From: an uncultured Lachnospiraceae bacterium | Lineage (GTDB): Bacteria; Bacillota; Clostridia; Lachnospirales; Lachnospiraceae | NCBI GenBank assembly: GCA_947630925.1 | Contig: CANRJM010000001.1 | Coordinates: 1 to 64,000 of the forward strand | Direction: 5' to 3' | Length of the DNA: 64,000 bases | Program-made: the position numbers and the translations under genes | Shown here: one piece after another, positions 53,413 to 62,718 of the stretch | Layout: each line of letters begins with the position of its first letter | Numbering within the stretch: position 1 is the stretch's first letter | The notes under the pieces: generated by a model | Told to the model about the DNA's origin: nothing | Seen by the model: the letters and a program-made list of their open reading frames with translations, nothing else | Databases searched by the model: none

Positions 53413-56028
53413 ATGAAACAGGACTATCTGATATCAGTGATTATCCCAATCTATAATGCAGAGAAATATTTAGAGGAATGTCTGGAATCCGTTTACCGCC
53501 AGACTATGGAGGAAAGCCAATATGAAATCGTAGCGGTTGACGACGGTTCCACGGACGGAAGCAGAGAAATCTGCAAAAAATATGAAAATAAAGAGAATTT
53601 TCAATATATTTATCAGGAGAATGCAGGTGTTTCCAGAGCCAGAAATCATGGTATACAGCAGGCAAAGGGGAAATATTTGCTTTTTTTGGACAGCGATGAT
53701 TTTCTTGCGGAAAATACGCTCTCTGAAACAACGGCTTTTTTTGAAAAGTGCTATGACGAGGTCGATATTTTAACGTACCCGTTGTATTTTATGGATAAAG
53801 CGGGAAATCAAACGCCACACTTCCGAAACAGATTTTTAACGGGCGAGGGAGTCTATAAAATATCAAATTTAGATTATTTAGCGCTTACTTCTATGAATGT
53901 GGTTGTGAAAAATCGCTTTTCTGACAATCCGTTGTTTTTGGAAGGGATACGATTTGACGAAGATATTGAGTATTGCGCAGAAAATGTTTTAGGAAAAAAT
54001 GGTTACGCCTATATCGACAAGGGCGCGTATATATACAGAAAACATGGCATGAATGTTACGTCTAATGGCAAAGCATATTATTCCTATGCAGACTTCATAT
54101 ATGTTTATCAATACCTTTTGGGAAAGTACAAAAATACAGAAAACCGGAATTTGTATATGCAAAGCCTGCTTGTGAATGAACTTGGTTGGAAAATAACGTC
54201 GGATGTTATACTCCCATATCATTATAAGGGAGAGGAGTATCAGGCGGCGATGAAAAAAATTTCCGAAGTGTTTCAAATCGTCGGGGACGACATTTTGTTC
54301 CATCATCCCAATATGAACGTTTATAAAAGTTTATATTGTCTGCGTCTTTTTGGAACAGGCGATTTGACCTATCGCAGGGAAAATAGTTTTTTATCCGTTT
54401 ATCATAATGAGAAGCTGGTATGCGCGCATCAGTCCATTGACATTGTTCTCAACCGTTTTCAGGTTTTGCGGGATGAAATAGAACTGATTGGCTATTTAAA
54501 ATCGCCGATTTTCCTGTTTTCCAACAAACCAAAGCTTTTTTTGAAAAAAAACAGGGAAAAAGAGAGGGAAATGGAGCTTTTCCAGTCTTCCTGGAGCTAT
54601 TTTCAGGCAAAGGACAAGACCGCCCTGTTTTGGGGATTTCATATTCGGATTCCGTTGGAGGAGCGGCTGCAGTTTACTTTGCTTCCATCATTAGACGGAG
54701 AATTTTTGAGATATCATTATTATTTTATGCCGCAGACGATTTTTAATGCAAGGGCCGGAAGGAACTGGTTTACCTACAAGGAATACCTGATAGAATATGA
54801 GAATCTTTCTTTCCGCTGCCGTTTATCCAATCGAAAGGAAATAGCGGACAGGCGGAAGGCATGTAATGCAGAATACTTCAGGCAGAATAAAAAATTCTGG
54901 CTGGTCAGGAAAGGGACGCAGATGCTGGAGAAAAGGAACCGGCGTATCTGGTTGTATTACGATTGCAAAGGCGTTAAAAAGGATAATGGATATTATCAGT
55001 TTATCCATGATTTTGAAAAGAGAGACGGCATTGAGCGCTATTATGTAACAAACAACGATGCGGAATTTAACCGCGGGCTGTTTTCCCCGAAACAGAAAAA
55101 ACATGTCATACAGTTTGGCAGCCCCAAACATAAATTTTACTATCTGCTCTGTGAGAAGGTTATTACGGCGTTTATTGAGATCAAGAATTATATGCCGTAT
55201 GACTGGAATACCTATGCCCACTATATGGATTTCGCGCATTTTGAGGTGATCTATTTACAGCACGGTATCTTACATGCCCATATGCCTTGGAAATATTCTT
55301 TAGACAGGCAGCAAATCAACCGGGAAGTGATTTCAACCACATACGAATATGATAATTTTACAGAAAACTATGTATTTGACGATAAAAGCCTGATTCGGTG
55401 CGGTATGCCGCGCTATGATCATATCGATACGGACAGGCGGCCCAAGAAAAAAATCCTGTATGCTCCTTCCTGGCGCAACTGGCTGATAGGAACAGATGAA
55501 AACGGGGACTGGGCGCCGATACGGAAATCATTTTTAACATCTGTATTTTTTACAGAGGTTCAAAAATTTTTAACCAGTCCAAAACTGCATCAGTTATTGC
55601 AGGAGAGCGGATATGTGTTGGAATTAAAATTGCACCCTATTTTTTCTGTCTACCGGGACTGTTTTGACTTTTTAACGGGAGCGGTATCTATGGCAGAGGA
55701 AAATGTGGATGAGACAGAATATGCGGTCTGTATTACGGATTTTTCATCTTTTTATTTTGATTTCTTATATTTGAAACGGGATATTATATATTTTGTACCG
55801 GACAGAGCGCTCTTTGACGCCGGACTCAATATTTACCGGGAGTTGGATATCCCGTATGAGGATGGGTTTGGACCATATACGGAGACGGCGGAGGAGCTGA
55901 TTGGAATACTGGAGGATATGCTTGGCAGGGAAGAACGCTCGGATCCGTACCGGGAGAAAAAGGAAGGCTTGTTTTATTACTATGATAATCATCAGTGTGA
56001 CAGGATTTATGAAGAGCTGATGAAATAG
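53413..56028 (+). CDS. Bifunctional GT2 glycosyltransferase/TagF-like polyol-phosphate transferase
   Basis: The 871-residue protein fuses two catalytic parts. Residues about 1-250 are a GT2 domain (VIIPIYNAEKYLEECLESV, DDGSTDGS, FLDSDDF). The C-terminal about 380 residues resemble CDP-glycerol:poly(glycerophosphate) glycerophosphotransferases, with VIYLQHGILHAH, ILYAPSWRNW and a late DFSSFYFDFLYL. TagF-type enzymes add glycerol- or ribitol-phosphate units to lipid-linked primers. The fusion suggests alternating sugar and polyol-phosphate units in the polymer. AAGGAGAAATCAATAT precedes ATG. Confidence 0.86.
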   Translation: MKQDYLISVIIPIYNAEKYLEECLESVYRQTMEESQYEIVAVDDGSTDGSREICKKYENKENFQYIYQENAGVSRARNHGIQQAKGKYLLFLDSDDFLAENTLSETTAFFEKCYDEVDILTYPLYFMDKAGNQTPHFRNRFLTGEGVYKISNLDYLALTSMNVVVKNRFSDNPLFLEGIRFDEDIEYCAENVLGKNGYAYIDKGAYIYRKHGMNVTSNGKAYYSYADFIYVYQYLLGKYKNTENRNLYMQSLLVNELGWKITSDVILPYHYKGEEYQAAMKKISEVFQIVGDDILFHHPNMNVYKSLYCLRLFGTGDLTYRRENSFLSVYHNEKLVCAHQSIDIVLNRFQVLRDEIELIGYLKSPIFLFSNKPKLFLKKNREKEREMELFQSSWSYFQAKDKTALFWGFHIRIPLEERLQFTLLPSLDGEFLRYHYYFMPQTIFNARAGRNWFTYKEYLIEYENLSFRCRLSNRKEIADRRKACNAEYFRQNKKFWLVRKGTQMLEKRNRRIWLYYDCKGVKKDNGYYQFIHDFEKRDGIERYYVTNNDAEFNRGLFSPKQKKHVIQFGSPKHKFYYLLCEKVITAFIEIKNYMPYDWNTYAHYMDFAHFEVIYLQHGILHAHMPWKYSLDRQQINREVISTTYEYDNFTENYVFDDKSLIRCGMPRYDHIDTDRRPKKKILYAPSWRNWLIGTDENGDWAPIRKSFLTSVFFTEVQKFLTSPKLHQLLQESGYVLELKLHPIFSVYRDCFDFLTGAVSMAEENVDETEYAVCITDFSSFYFDFLYLKRDIIYFVPDRALFDAGLNIYRELDIPYEDGFGPYTETAEELIGILEDMLGREERSDPYREKKEGLFYYYDNHQCDRIYEELMK

Positions 56029-56061
56029 TAACAGGTAATGGCAAGAGAAGGGAGGCAGAAG

Positions 56062-57768
56062 ATGAGAGAGGAAAAGAAATTGTTCCTTTGGGATATTTGT
56101 GAACTTATCATGCTATATCTTTTGTGCGTTATTTTGCTGGTTGCCGTCACTTATCTTGTAAGGCTTCCGTTGACAGGATTACAGATGATAGCGGGCGCCG
56201 TACTTTCCATTGCGGTCTGGGGGAGCAGGCATAGGAGGCTGCCGGTAAAAGTAATGATGGCAGTTGTTCTCGGTTTTCTGCTTGCCCTTACGCTGCTTAC
56301 CCTTTTCTGTGGAAAACGGGTAGACAGTGCATGGGACGCCAATACGTATCATAAGCTGTCAATCGGGCAGATGAAGGATGGTTGGAATCCTGTCTATGAG
56401 ACCGGACAGAGTTTTTTTATGGAAAAGAAAAACGGGACGGAAGCACAGGCGGATAAGGAGCAGTGGTCAACTTATTATCCGAAAGCGACATGGTATTTTG
56501 CCGCGGCAATGTATTGCCTGACGGGCAATATTGAAACTGGTAAGGTAATTAATTTTTTGTTCATATTTGCGACTTATGGTATCTGCTATGACTATTTACG
56601 GCGACGGTTTTCTTCAACCGGGATAGCGGCAGTGGTTGCTTTTTTTCTGGCGGTAACCCCGGTCAGCCTGGTTCAGATACAGTCTTATTATCTGGACGGT
56701 ATTTTAGCAAATATATTTACGATCGCCGTAGTCATGCTTGTTGCCATATCCGATCGGAAGTATCGGCGGGATGTAAAAGATCTGTTTTTGATGTTGGGCG
56801 CTTCTATCATCATTGGCGGCAATTTAAAATATACCGGGTTGATTTTTCTTGGATTTTTCTGCGCCGCTTTTTATATTTACTGGCTGATCTTATGTTGGAA
56901 ACGGAAACGGCAGCAGTTTCTATATAGTATGAAGCGTTTAACCATTTGGTATGCGATTGTTGTGGCGCTTACCGTTGGGATTGTGGGCGCATCCTCTTAT
57001 GTAAGAAATACCGTTCAGGACGGGAATCCGTTTTATCCTTTGCTGGGAAAGGACAAGATTAATCTTTTAGCGCCGTTTGCGCCGGATTCCTTTCAGGAGA
57101 CAAACGGTTATGTGGATTATCTCAAAATGTTTTTTTCGAAAGTGGATAATGTGGATAAAGATCCGATTCAATACAAAATACCATTTACCTGTGAAAAACA
57201 GGAATTTGATATTTATGCCTTAGATATACGGAGAGGCGGTTTTGGACCGTTGTTTAGCGGGATTGCATTAGTCTGCGGTCTGATTCTCCTTCATGCCTTG
57301 TTCTGGTTGTGGAAATGTGAGAAGGATACTTTCTGGCCGTTAGCGCTTATCACAGCTCTGTCGGTATTGTTGACAGGCATTACAGACGGAAGCTGGTGGG
57401 CGAGATATTCGCCTTATGTCTGGTTTATTGTCGTGGTGGGAGCGCTTATTCTGCTTTTGTTTGTCCGAAGACATACGCAGCCGATATACCGGATTTTTTC
57501 CGCATTGATTCTATGCCTGATGCTTATCAACCTTCTTCCGTTTATGAAATATCCTTTTGCCTATGCGTCGGAGAACAGCAGGCAGATCAAAGAGAGTTTA
57601 ACGGAAGTTTCCGGTCGGGCGATTTATGTCTATTTTGATGCGGAATGGTGGGGCAGCGTTTATAATCTGGAGGATTGCGGCATCCGTTATCAGATTGTAT
57701 ACGACAGGGAAAAATATTCATGTGAAAACCATATTCCGGCGCTTCATTTATATTATGCGTATCAATGA
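56062..57768 (+). CDS. Multi-spanning membrane protein, GT-C/GT39-like candidate glycosyltransferase
   Basis: The 568-residue protein has about 11-13 predicted membrane segments. An acidic pattern in the first extracellular loop (SAWDANTYHKLSIGQMKDGW) fits the GT-C fold, whose members use prenyl-phosphate-linked sugars. This match is by topology and not by strong motif identity. The start at 56062 follows GGGAGGCAGAA; the track ATG at 56038 is less likely. It lies beside the UbiA-family gene, which could supply its lipid-linked donor. Confidence 0.68.
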   Translation: MREEKKLFLWDICELIMLYLLCVILLVAVTYLVRLPLTGLQMIAGAVLSIAVWGSRHRRLPVKVMMAVVLGFLLALTLLTLFCGKRVDSAWDANTYHKLSIGQMKDGWNPVYETGQSFFMEKKNGTEAQADKEQWSTYYPKATWYFAAAMYCLTGNIETGKVINFLFIFATYGICYDYLRRRFSSTGIAAVVAFFLAVTPVSLVQIQSYYLDGILANIFTIAVVMLVAISDRKYRRDVKDLFLMLGASIIIGGNLKYTGLIFLGFFCAAFYIYWLILCWKRKRQQFLYSMKRLTIWYAIVVALTVGIVGASSYVRNTVQDGNPFYPLLGKDKINLLAPFAPDSFQETNGYVDYLKMFFSKVDNVDKDPIQYKIPFTCEKQEFDIYALDIRRGGFGPLFSGIALVCGLILLHALFWLWKCEKDTFWPLALITALSVLLTGITDGSWWARYSPYVWFIVVVGALILLLFVRRHTQPIYRIFSALILCLMLINLLPFMKYPFAYASENSRQIKESLTEVSGRAIYVYFDAEWWGSVYNLEDCGIRYQIVYDREKYSCENHIPALHLYYAYQ

Positions 57769-57815
57769 GAAAACAGGAGATTGCCGGAATCAGCAAAACA
57801 GGAGAGGAGAAGTTT

Positions 57816-58691
57816 ATGAAAACGTATATCCAATTATTAAGGGTACATCATTGGGTAAAAAACGGACTGATTTTGCTTCCTTTGTTTTTTAGCGGAAATT
57901 TTTTCCGGAATAATTTGCTCATTACCGCTTTTTTGGGAACAGCGGCGTTTTGCATGTTGACCTCGGTGGTCTATATCATGAATGACCTAAAGGATATTGA
58001 GAAAGATAAAGCGCATAGTACGAAGCGTAACCGTCCGCTGGCGTCCGGAGCAGTCTCAAAGAAATGCGCGGTTATGCTCGCTGTCGTACTGTTTGCGTTT
58101 AGTTTTTTACTGATTGGCGTTGCGACAGGCTGGCGATTGACCTGGTCTCCGGTTATTATGTTGTTATACTTTGCGATCAATATAGGTTACAGTCTTTTTG
58201 GAATGAAAAATATTCCTATTCTGGATGTTGTGATACTGGTTTCCGGGTTTTTCCTGCGCGTGCTTTTCGGCGCTGTTTTATGCCGGATTGTCATTTCCAA
58301 CTGGTTGTATCTGACCGTGATCGCCATTGCCTTTTACATGGGATTGGGGAAACGGCGGAATGAAATACTGCGCGAGTCGCAGGGGCAGTCTACCAGAGGT
58401 GTGCTGCAAAAGTATACGTCAGACTTTTTAGATAAAAATATGTATATGTGTCTAAGCCTTGCCATTGTATTTTATTCCCTTTGGACGATTGACGCTGTTA
58501 CCGTGGCGTCTTATGGCACAGATAAACTGAGTTATACGGTTCCGCTCATTATTGTCATGTGCATGAAGTACAGCCTGACTGTGGAGGGAAGCTCCGATGG
58601 AGATCCGGTTAATGTTATTTTAGGAGATAAGATATTAATGATATTAGGAATTTTATATCTTTTCGTTATTGTTGGACTGCGTTGCATATGA
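57816..58691 (+). CDS. UbiA-family prenyltransferase, decaprenyl-phosphate phosphoribosyltransferase-like
   Basis: The 291-residue integral membrane protein has about eight helices. Two motifs of the UbiA superfamily are visible: MNDLKDIEKDKAH and a later acidic region. The N-terminus QLLRVHHWVKNGLILLPLFFS closely resembles decaprenyl-phosphate 5-phosphoribosyltransferases (the first step of the arabinose donor pathway in actinobacteria) rather than the quinone or heme enzymes. I infer synthesis of a polyprenyl-phosphate-ribose/pentose donor. AGGAGAGGAGAAGTTT precedes ATG. DprE-type epimerase genes are not seen in the window. Confidence 0.8.
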   Translation: MKTYIQLLRVHHWVKNGLILLPLFFSGNFFRNNLLITAFLGTAAFCMLTSVVYIMNDLKDIEKDKAHSTKRNRPLASGAVSKKCAVMLAVVLFAFSFLLIGVATGWRLTWSPVIMLLYFAINIGYSLFGMKNIPILDVVILVSGFFLRVLFGAVLCRIVISNWLYLTVIAIAFYMGLGKRRNEILRESQGQSTRGVLQKYTSDFLDKNMYMCLSLAIVFYSLWTIDAVTVASYGTDKLSYTVPLIIVMCMKYSLTVEGSSDGDPVNVILGDKILMILGILYLFVIVGLRCI

Positions 58692-58705
58692 GAAGGGAGA
58701 TTAAT

Positions 58706-59296
58706 ATGTCATTTTATAGTAATCTGGGAGGAATCCGCGCATGGGGCAGGAAATTGGTTCTGCCGATCAGTAAGATACAAAAACTGATCGTGGAATGTCT
58801 CTTTGAAAAATATCATATAAAGAAGGTTATTGATTTTGGCGCAGGAACGCTTTACTGGTCAAAGTGGTTTTCCGGATTGCTGGGAGATAATGGCGATGTG
58901 ATTCCTGTAGATATCATTTTTGAACATACGAAGCCTGCAACGCCTATGAACTGTATTTCCCATATAGACCAGATTCCCAAAGAATCCTTATCGGAGCTGT
59001 CGCTGTTTTTCTGCTGCGACGTATTGCACCATTTGTCAGAGGAGGAATGGGCGCCGGCAAAAGAAGTCGCTTACCGGTATTGCGATTATGTAGTGATTAA
59101 GGATATTAATTGCCATTACCGTTTTAAAAACTGTATGAATAAATTACATGACCGCATTATCAATGGAGAAAAAATCCATGATGTTGACCCGGATATTCTG
59201 CTCCGTGAATTGAAAAATGCCGGATTTGAAGTGGAGTACCGCGATATTCATAAGTTATGGTATCCCCACTTTATGATAATTGCTGTCAGGAAGTAG
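58706..59296 (+). CDS. Class I SAM-dependent methyltransferase
   Basis: The 196-residue protein has motif I VIDFGAGTLYWSKW, an acidic residue in VIPVDIIFEH and LFFCCDVLHHLSEEE, in the usual order for small class I methyltransferases. The start at 58706 follows GAGAAGGGAGATTAAT; the track start overlaps the previous gene. It is probably a tailoring enzyme for the glycan or lipid intermediate. A 125-base gap follows; apart from the ribosome binding site of the FkbH gene I see nothing in it. Confidence 0.8.
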   Translation: MSFYSNLGGIRAWGRKLVLPISKIQKLIVECLFEKYHIKKVIDFGAGTLYWSKWFSGLLGDNGDVIPVDIIFEHTKPATPMNCISHIDQIPKESLSELSLFFCCDVLHHLSEEEWAPAKEVAYRYCDYVVIKDINCHYRFKNCMNKLHDRIINGEKIHDVDPDILLRELKNAGFEVEYRDIHKLWYPHFMIIAVRK

Positions 59297-59421
59297 TATT
59301 CAGAAATGGAGAATAGTGTTGGAACGGATAAGATTGTAAATTTTTTGTTCATAATTGGGACTTTAGGGACTATGAGTTGGAGAATGCTGGATTGGAAGTG
59401 GAAGTAGAAATGGAGATTAGT

Positions 59422-61200
59422 ATGGAGAGATTACTGGAATACCCATTTGATGCCAATGAGATTTTAAAGAAAAAGAAGCGGATAAAAAAGGAATTGCTCC
59501 AAAAAGAGAATCTTCTGCAAAAGAAAATTGCTATATTGGGCGGTTCTACAACAAGTGAGATTAAAGACATTCTGGAGCTGTTTCTGCTGCATTATGGTAT
59601 CAGGTCGACGTTTTATGAGTCTGAGTTTGGGCAGTTCTGGCAGGATGCGATGTTTGATAATGCAGAGCTGGACACATTTGCTCCGGATTTGATTTATATT
59701 CATACGAGCAATCGTAATATTTTGCAGTATCCTTCTCTCAGTGCTGCCGAATCGGAAGTGAATGACCTTTTAGAGACCGAATCAGAGCGGTTTTGTTCTA
59801 TGTGGGACCGGCTGAAAGAAAAGTATGCCTGTCCGATTATCCAGAACAATTTTGAACTGCCTGCGTATCGTCTGTTGGGGAATCGGGAGGCAAGTGATAT
59901 TCATGGGAGGATTTATTTTTTGAATTGCCTGAATATGAAGTTTTATGAATATGCCCGTACCCATGAAGATCTTTATATCAATGATATTCAGTATCTGTCC
60001 GCTTCCTATGGGTTGGAACAATGGTCGGACCCTCTGTTCTGGCATATGTATAAATACAGTCTCTGTCTGCCTGCCATTCCATACCTTGCCCTGAATGTTG
60101 CCAATATCATTAAAGCAATTTACGGGAAAAATAAAAAGGCTTTGGTTTTGGATCTGGATAATACTTTATGGGGAGGCGTTATCGGAGATGATGGGACAGA
60201 AGGGATAGCAATCGGACACGAGACGTCTATGGGACAGGTCTACAGTGAATTTCAGGAGTATCTTAAATCATGTAAGGAAATGGGGATTATGCTCAATGTC
60301 GATTCCAAAAATGAGGAGGAGAATGTGCTGGCCGGTCTGAACCATCCGGAAGGAACACTGCGTCCGGAAGATTTTATTGTGATTAAGGCAAACTGGGAAC
60401 CGAAGGATCGCAACTTTACGGCGATTAGTGAAGAATTGAATATTCTGCCGGAAAGCATGGTGTTTATTGACGACAATCCGGCAGAGCGCGAGATTGTCCG
60501 CGCGCAGATTCCGGGAGTTTCTGTTCCGGAGCTTGACCGGGTGGAGGACTATATTCGTGTCATTGACCGATCCGGGTTCTTTGAAGTGACAGAGCTTTCC
60601 GAGGATGATTTCAAAAGAAACAGCATGTATCGGGAGAATGCCAAAAGGAAGCAGCAGCAGAAAAGTTTTTCGGATTATGGAGAATATTTACGGTCACTGG
60701 AAATGAAAGCGGTCATTCGTGATTTTGATACGATTTATCTGCCAAGGATTGCCCAGCTTACCAATAAATCCAATCAGTTTAATCTGACTACGAAACGGTT
60801 GTCAGAGGCTGAGATAGAAAGTCTTGTAAAAAAGGAAGAGTACATTCGCCTGTATGGGAAGCTTTCTGATAAATTTGGGGATAACGGCGTCGTTACTGTT
60901 GTCATAGGAAGACAGGAAGAAGAGCTCCTTCATATAGAACTCTGGCTTATGAGCTGTCGTGTTTTAAAACGCGGCATGGAAGACGCTATGCTGGATGAAC
61001 TGGTAAAGCAGTCCAAAGCAAGGAAAATAAAACGGTTGAAAGGCTACTATTATAAAACTGCCAAAAATGCTATGGTAAAAGAATTTTACGGCAGCATGGG
61101 CTTTGAAAAAATATCAGAAAACAGCGCGGGAGACAGCGAGTGGATTCTGGAGCTGGACGGATACCGTAACCGCAATCAGGTTATTGGGATGATCAATTAA
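59422..61200 (+). CDS. FkbH-like HAD-type acyl-ACP-loading enzyme
   Basis: The 592-residue protein has an N-terminal part with a SGNH-like beginning (IAILGGSTTSEI), a HAD IIIC domain with DLDNTLWGGVIGDDG and FIDDNPAEREIVR, and a C-terminal GNAT-like domain with the FkbH-type motif WLMSCRVLKRGMEDAML. In polyketide systems FkbH takes a phosphate-activated three-carbon unit (1,3-bisphosphoglycerate) and loads glyceryl onto an ACP. The Cys of the SCRV motif is conserved in that family. The start at 59422 is six bases after GGAG; the track start is 15 codons earlier. The next gene is an ACP, which fits this role. Confidence 0.88.
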   Translation: MERLLEYPFDANEILKKKKRIKKELLQKENLLQKKIAILGGSTTSEIKDILELFLLHYGIRSTFYESEFGQFWQDAMFDNAELDTFAPDLIYIHTSNRNILQYPSLSAAESEVNDLLETESERFCSMWDRLKEKYACPIIQNNFELPAYRLLGNREASDIHGRIYFLNCLNMKFYEYARTHEDLYINDIQYLSASYGLEQWSDPLFWHMYKYSLCLPAIPYLALNVANIIKAIYGKNKKALVLDLDNTLWGGVIGDDGTEGIAIGHETSMGQVYSEFQEYLKSCKEMGIMLNVDSKNEEENVLAGLNHPEGTLRPEDFIVIKANWEPKDRNFTAISEELNILPESMVFIDDNPAEREIVRAQIPGVSVPELDRVEDYIRVIDRSGFFEVTELSEDDFKRNSMYRENAKRKQQQKSFSDYGEYLRSLEMKAVIRDFDTIYLPRIAQLTNKSNQFNLTTKRLSEAEIESLVKKEEYIRLYGKLSDKFGDNGVVTVVIGRQEEELLHIELWLMSCRVLKRGMEDAMLDELVKQSKARKIKRLKGYYYKTAKNAMVKEFYGSMGFEKISENSAGDSEWILELDGYRNRNQVIGMIN

Positions 61201-61232
61201 TTCTTTAATATAAGAAAGAGGTGGAGTAAAGT

Positions 61233-61472
61233 ATGACAAGAAAAGAGATTTTGGAAGAACTGAATCAGGTGTTTATTGAGGTATTTGATGATGATACGAT
61301 CATGGTAACAGAGGAGACCACGGCGGAAGATATTGAGGATTGGGACAGCTTGATGCATATATCTTTGGTCAATGCGGTGGAGGATGCCTTTGATTTAAAA
61401 TTTGATATGAAGGATATTGTCAGTTGGAAAAACGTAGGAGAAATGGTGGATGTTATCGAAAGAGAATTATAA
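61233..61472 (+). CDS. Acyl carrier protein
   Basis: The 79-residue acidic protein has DWDSLMHISLVN, with the serine of DSL that receives phosphopantetheine. It is a dedicated carrier in a surface operon rather than the FabD-cluster ACP. GAGGTGGAGTAAAGT precedes ATG. It follows the FkbH gene by 32 bases, and its 3' end overlaps the MaoC gene by 23 bases. It should carry the glyceryl or other acyl unit between the enzymes in this module. Confidence 0.93.
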   Translation: MTRKEILEELNQVFIEVFDDDTIMVTEETTAEDIEDWDSLMHISLVNAVEDAFDLKFDMKDIVSWKNVGEMVDVIEREL

Positions 61473-61908
61473 AGGACGTCATTATACGCTGGATACGATT
61501 CAGGTCGGGGAGACTGCTTCCTTTGAGGTAAAGATTACAGAAGAGATGCAGCAATCTTTTTTAGCGGTTACAGGAGATTGCAATCCAATGCATACGGATT
61601 CTGAACATGCAAAAAAATATGGCTATGATAATGTTCTGGTTTATGGCATGCTGACAGCAAGCTTTTATTCTACGCTGGCGGGGATGTATCTGCCCGGACA
61701 ACTTTGTCTTTTTCAGGAGTGCGATATAAAATGGAATAAGCCTGTTTATATCGGCGACCGCTTAAAAATATATGGGATAGTAAAAGAGATTGACCGGCGT
61801 TTTCAGCGTATCACGGTAAAAGCATATATCGAAAATGAAAAAAAGGAAAAAGTATCTCGCGCAAAGTTAATATGCGGAGTGCTTCCGGAAGAAACAAAGG
61901 GGGTGTAG
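61450..61908 (+). CDS. MaoC-like hot-dog fold dehydratase
   Basis: The 152-residue protein shows the (R)-specific hydratase motif with catalytic Asp and His in TGDCNPMHTD and the following YGML region. MaoC-type enzymes hydrate or dehydrate 2-enoyl/3-hydroxyacyl thioesters. It overlaps the ACP gene by 23 bases in another frame. With the SDR next to it, it could interconvert hydroxyacyl and enoyl groups on the ACP. This assignment is from family and context. Confidence 0.85.
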   Translation: MLSKENYKGRHYTLDTIQVGETASFEVKITEEMQQSFLAVTGDCNPMHTDSEHAKKYGYDNVLVYGMLTASFYSTLAGMYLPGQLCLFQECDIKWNKPVYIGDRLKIYGIVKEIDRRFQRITVKAYIENEKKEKVSRAKLICGVLPEETKGV

Positions 61909-61917
61909 TGTGGCAAC

Positions 61918-62661
61918 ATGAAAAAAGTATATTTTATCACAGGCGCATCTTCTGAGATTGGTGTATCTTATCTGCGTTCTCTTGAAAAAAGGAAAGAGCC
62001 GTGTATTGTTTTTGGCCAGTATCATTTGCATGGAGAAATATTATTTGAATTAGAGAAAGTATTTCAATATGTGGAACTTCATTCGTATAGCTGTGATTTA
62101 TCTTCTTCTGATTCCGTACAGAAAATGTTGCGGGCTCTCTCCGAACAGGGATATTGTCCCAATCATATCCTTCATCTTGCATCGGAAAAGATGCATTATA
62201 CGAGAGTCCGCCAATTTGACTGGGAACATTATTTACAGCAGATGGAGATTCAGGTGCATTCCCTGATTGAGATGCTCAAATATTTCCTGCGCGATATGCA
62301 GAAGCAGCAATATGGCCGTATTGTGATCATGTTGTCAGAATGCACTTTAGGAACGCCTGCCGGCTTCCTGAGCGATTATGTTATGATAAAATATTCTCTG
62401 CTTGGCATGGTAAAATCGCTTGCAGTAGAATACGGCGGAAAAGGGATTACGGTAAACGGAGTTTCTCCTGCCATGATGGAAACAAAATTCTTATCGGATA
62501 TTGATGAAAGGATTATTCAAATGAATGCGGAAAGCGCACCTATGAAGCGAAATGCAACAGTAGAGGAAACGGTTGCCGCAATCGGGTTCTTAATGTCAGA
62601 ACAGGCGTCTTATATTACGGGAAGCAACCTGAATGTTTCCGGAGGAAGATATATGTTATAG
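61918..62661 (+). CDS. SDR family ketoreductase, FabG-like
   Basis: The 247-residue protein has TGASSEIGVSYLRSL, LSECTLGTPAG with the catalytic serine and YVMIKYSLLG with the Tyr-Lys pair; the C-terminus ITGSNLNVSGGRYML is typical. It resembles 3-oxoacyl-ACP reductases. The cofactor glycine motif is slightly unusual (GASSEIG). It is nine bases after maoC and likely acts on the same ACP-bound substrate. Confidence 0.87.
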   Translation: MKKVYFITGASSEIGVSYLRSLEKRKEPCIVFGQYHLHGEILFELEKVFQYVELHSYSCDLSSSDSVQKMLRALSEQGYCPNHILHLASEKMHYTRVRQFDWEHYLQQMEIQVHSLIEMLKYFLRDMQKQQYGRIVIMLSECTLGTPAGFLSDYVMIKYSLLGMVKSLAVEYGGKGITVNGVSPAMMETKFLSDIDERIIQMNAESAPMKRNATVEETVAAIGFLMSEQASYITGSNLNVSGGRYML

Positions 62662-62718
62662 GGCTTCCTTCAATGGAAAGCAGTCAGATAAAAAGAGTTT
62701 GTTATATTGGAGGAAACA

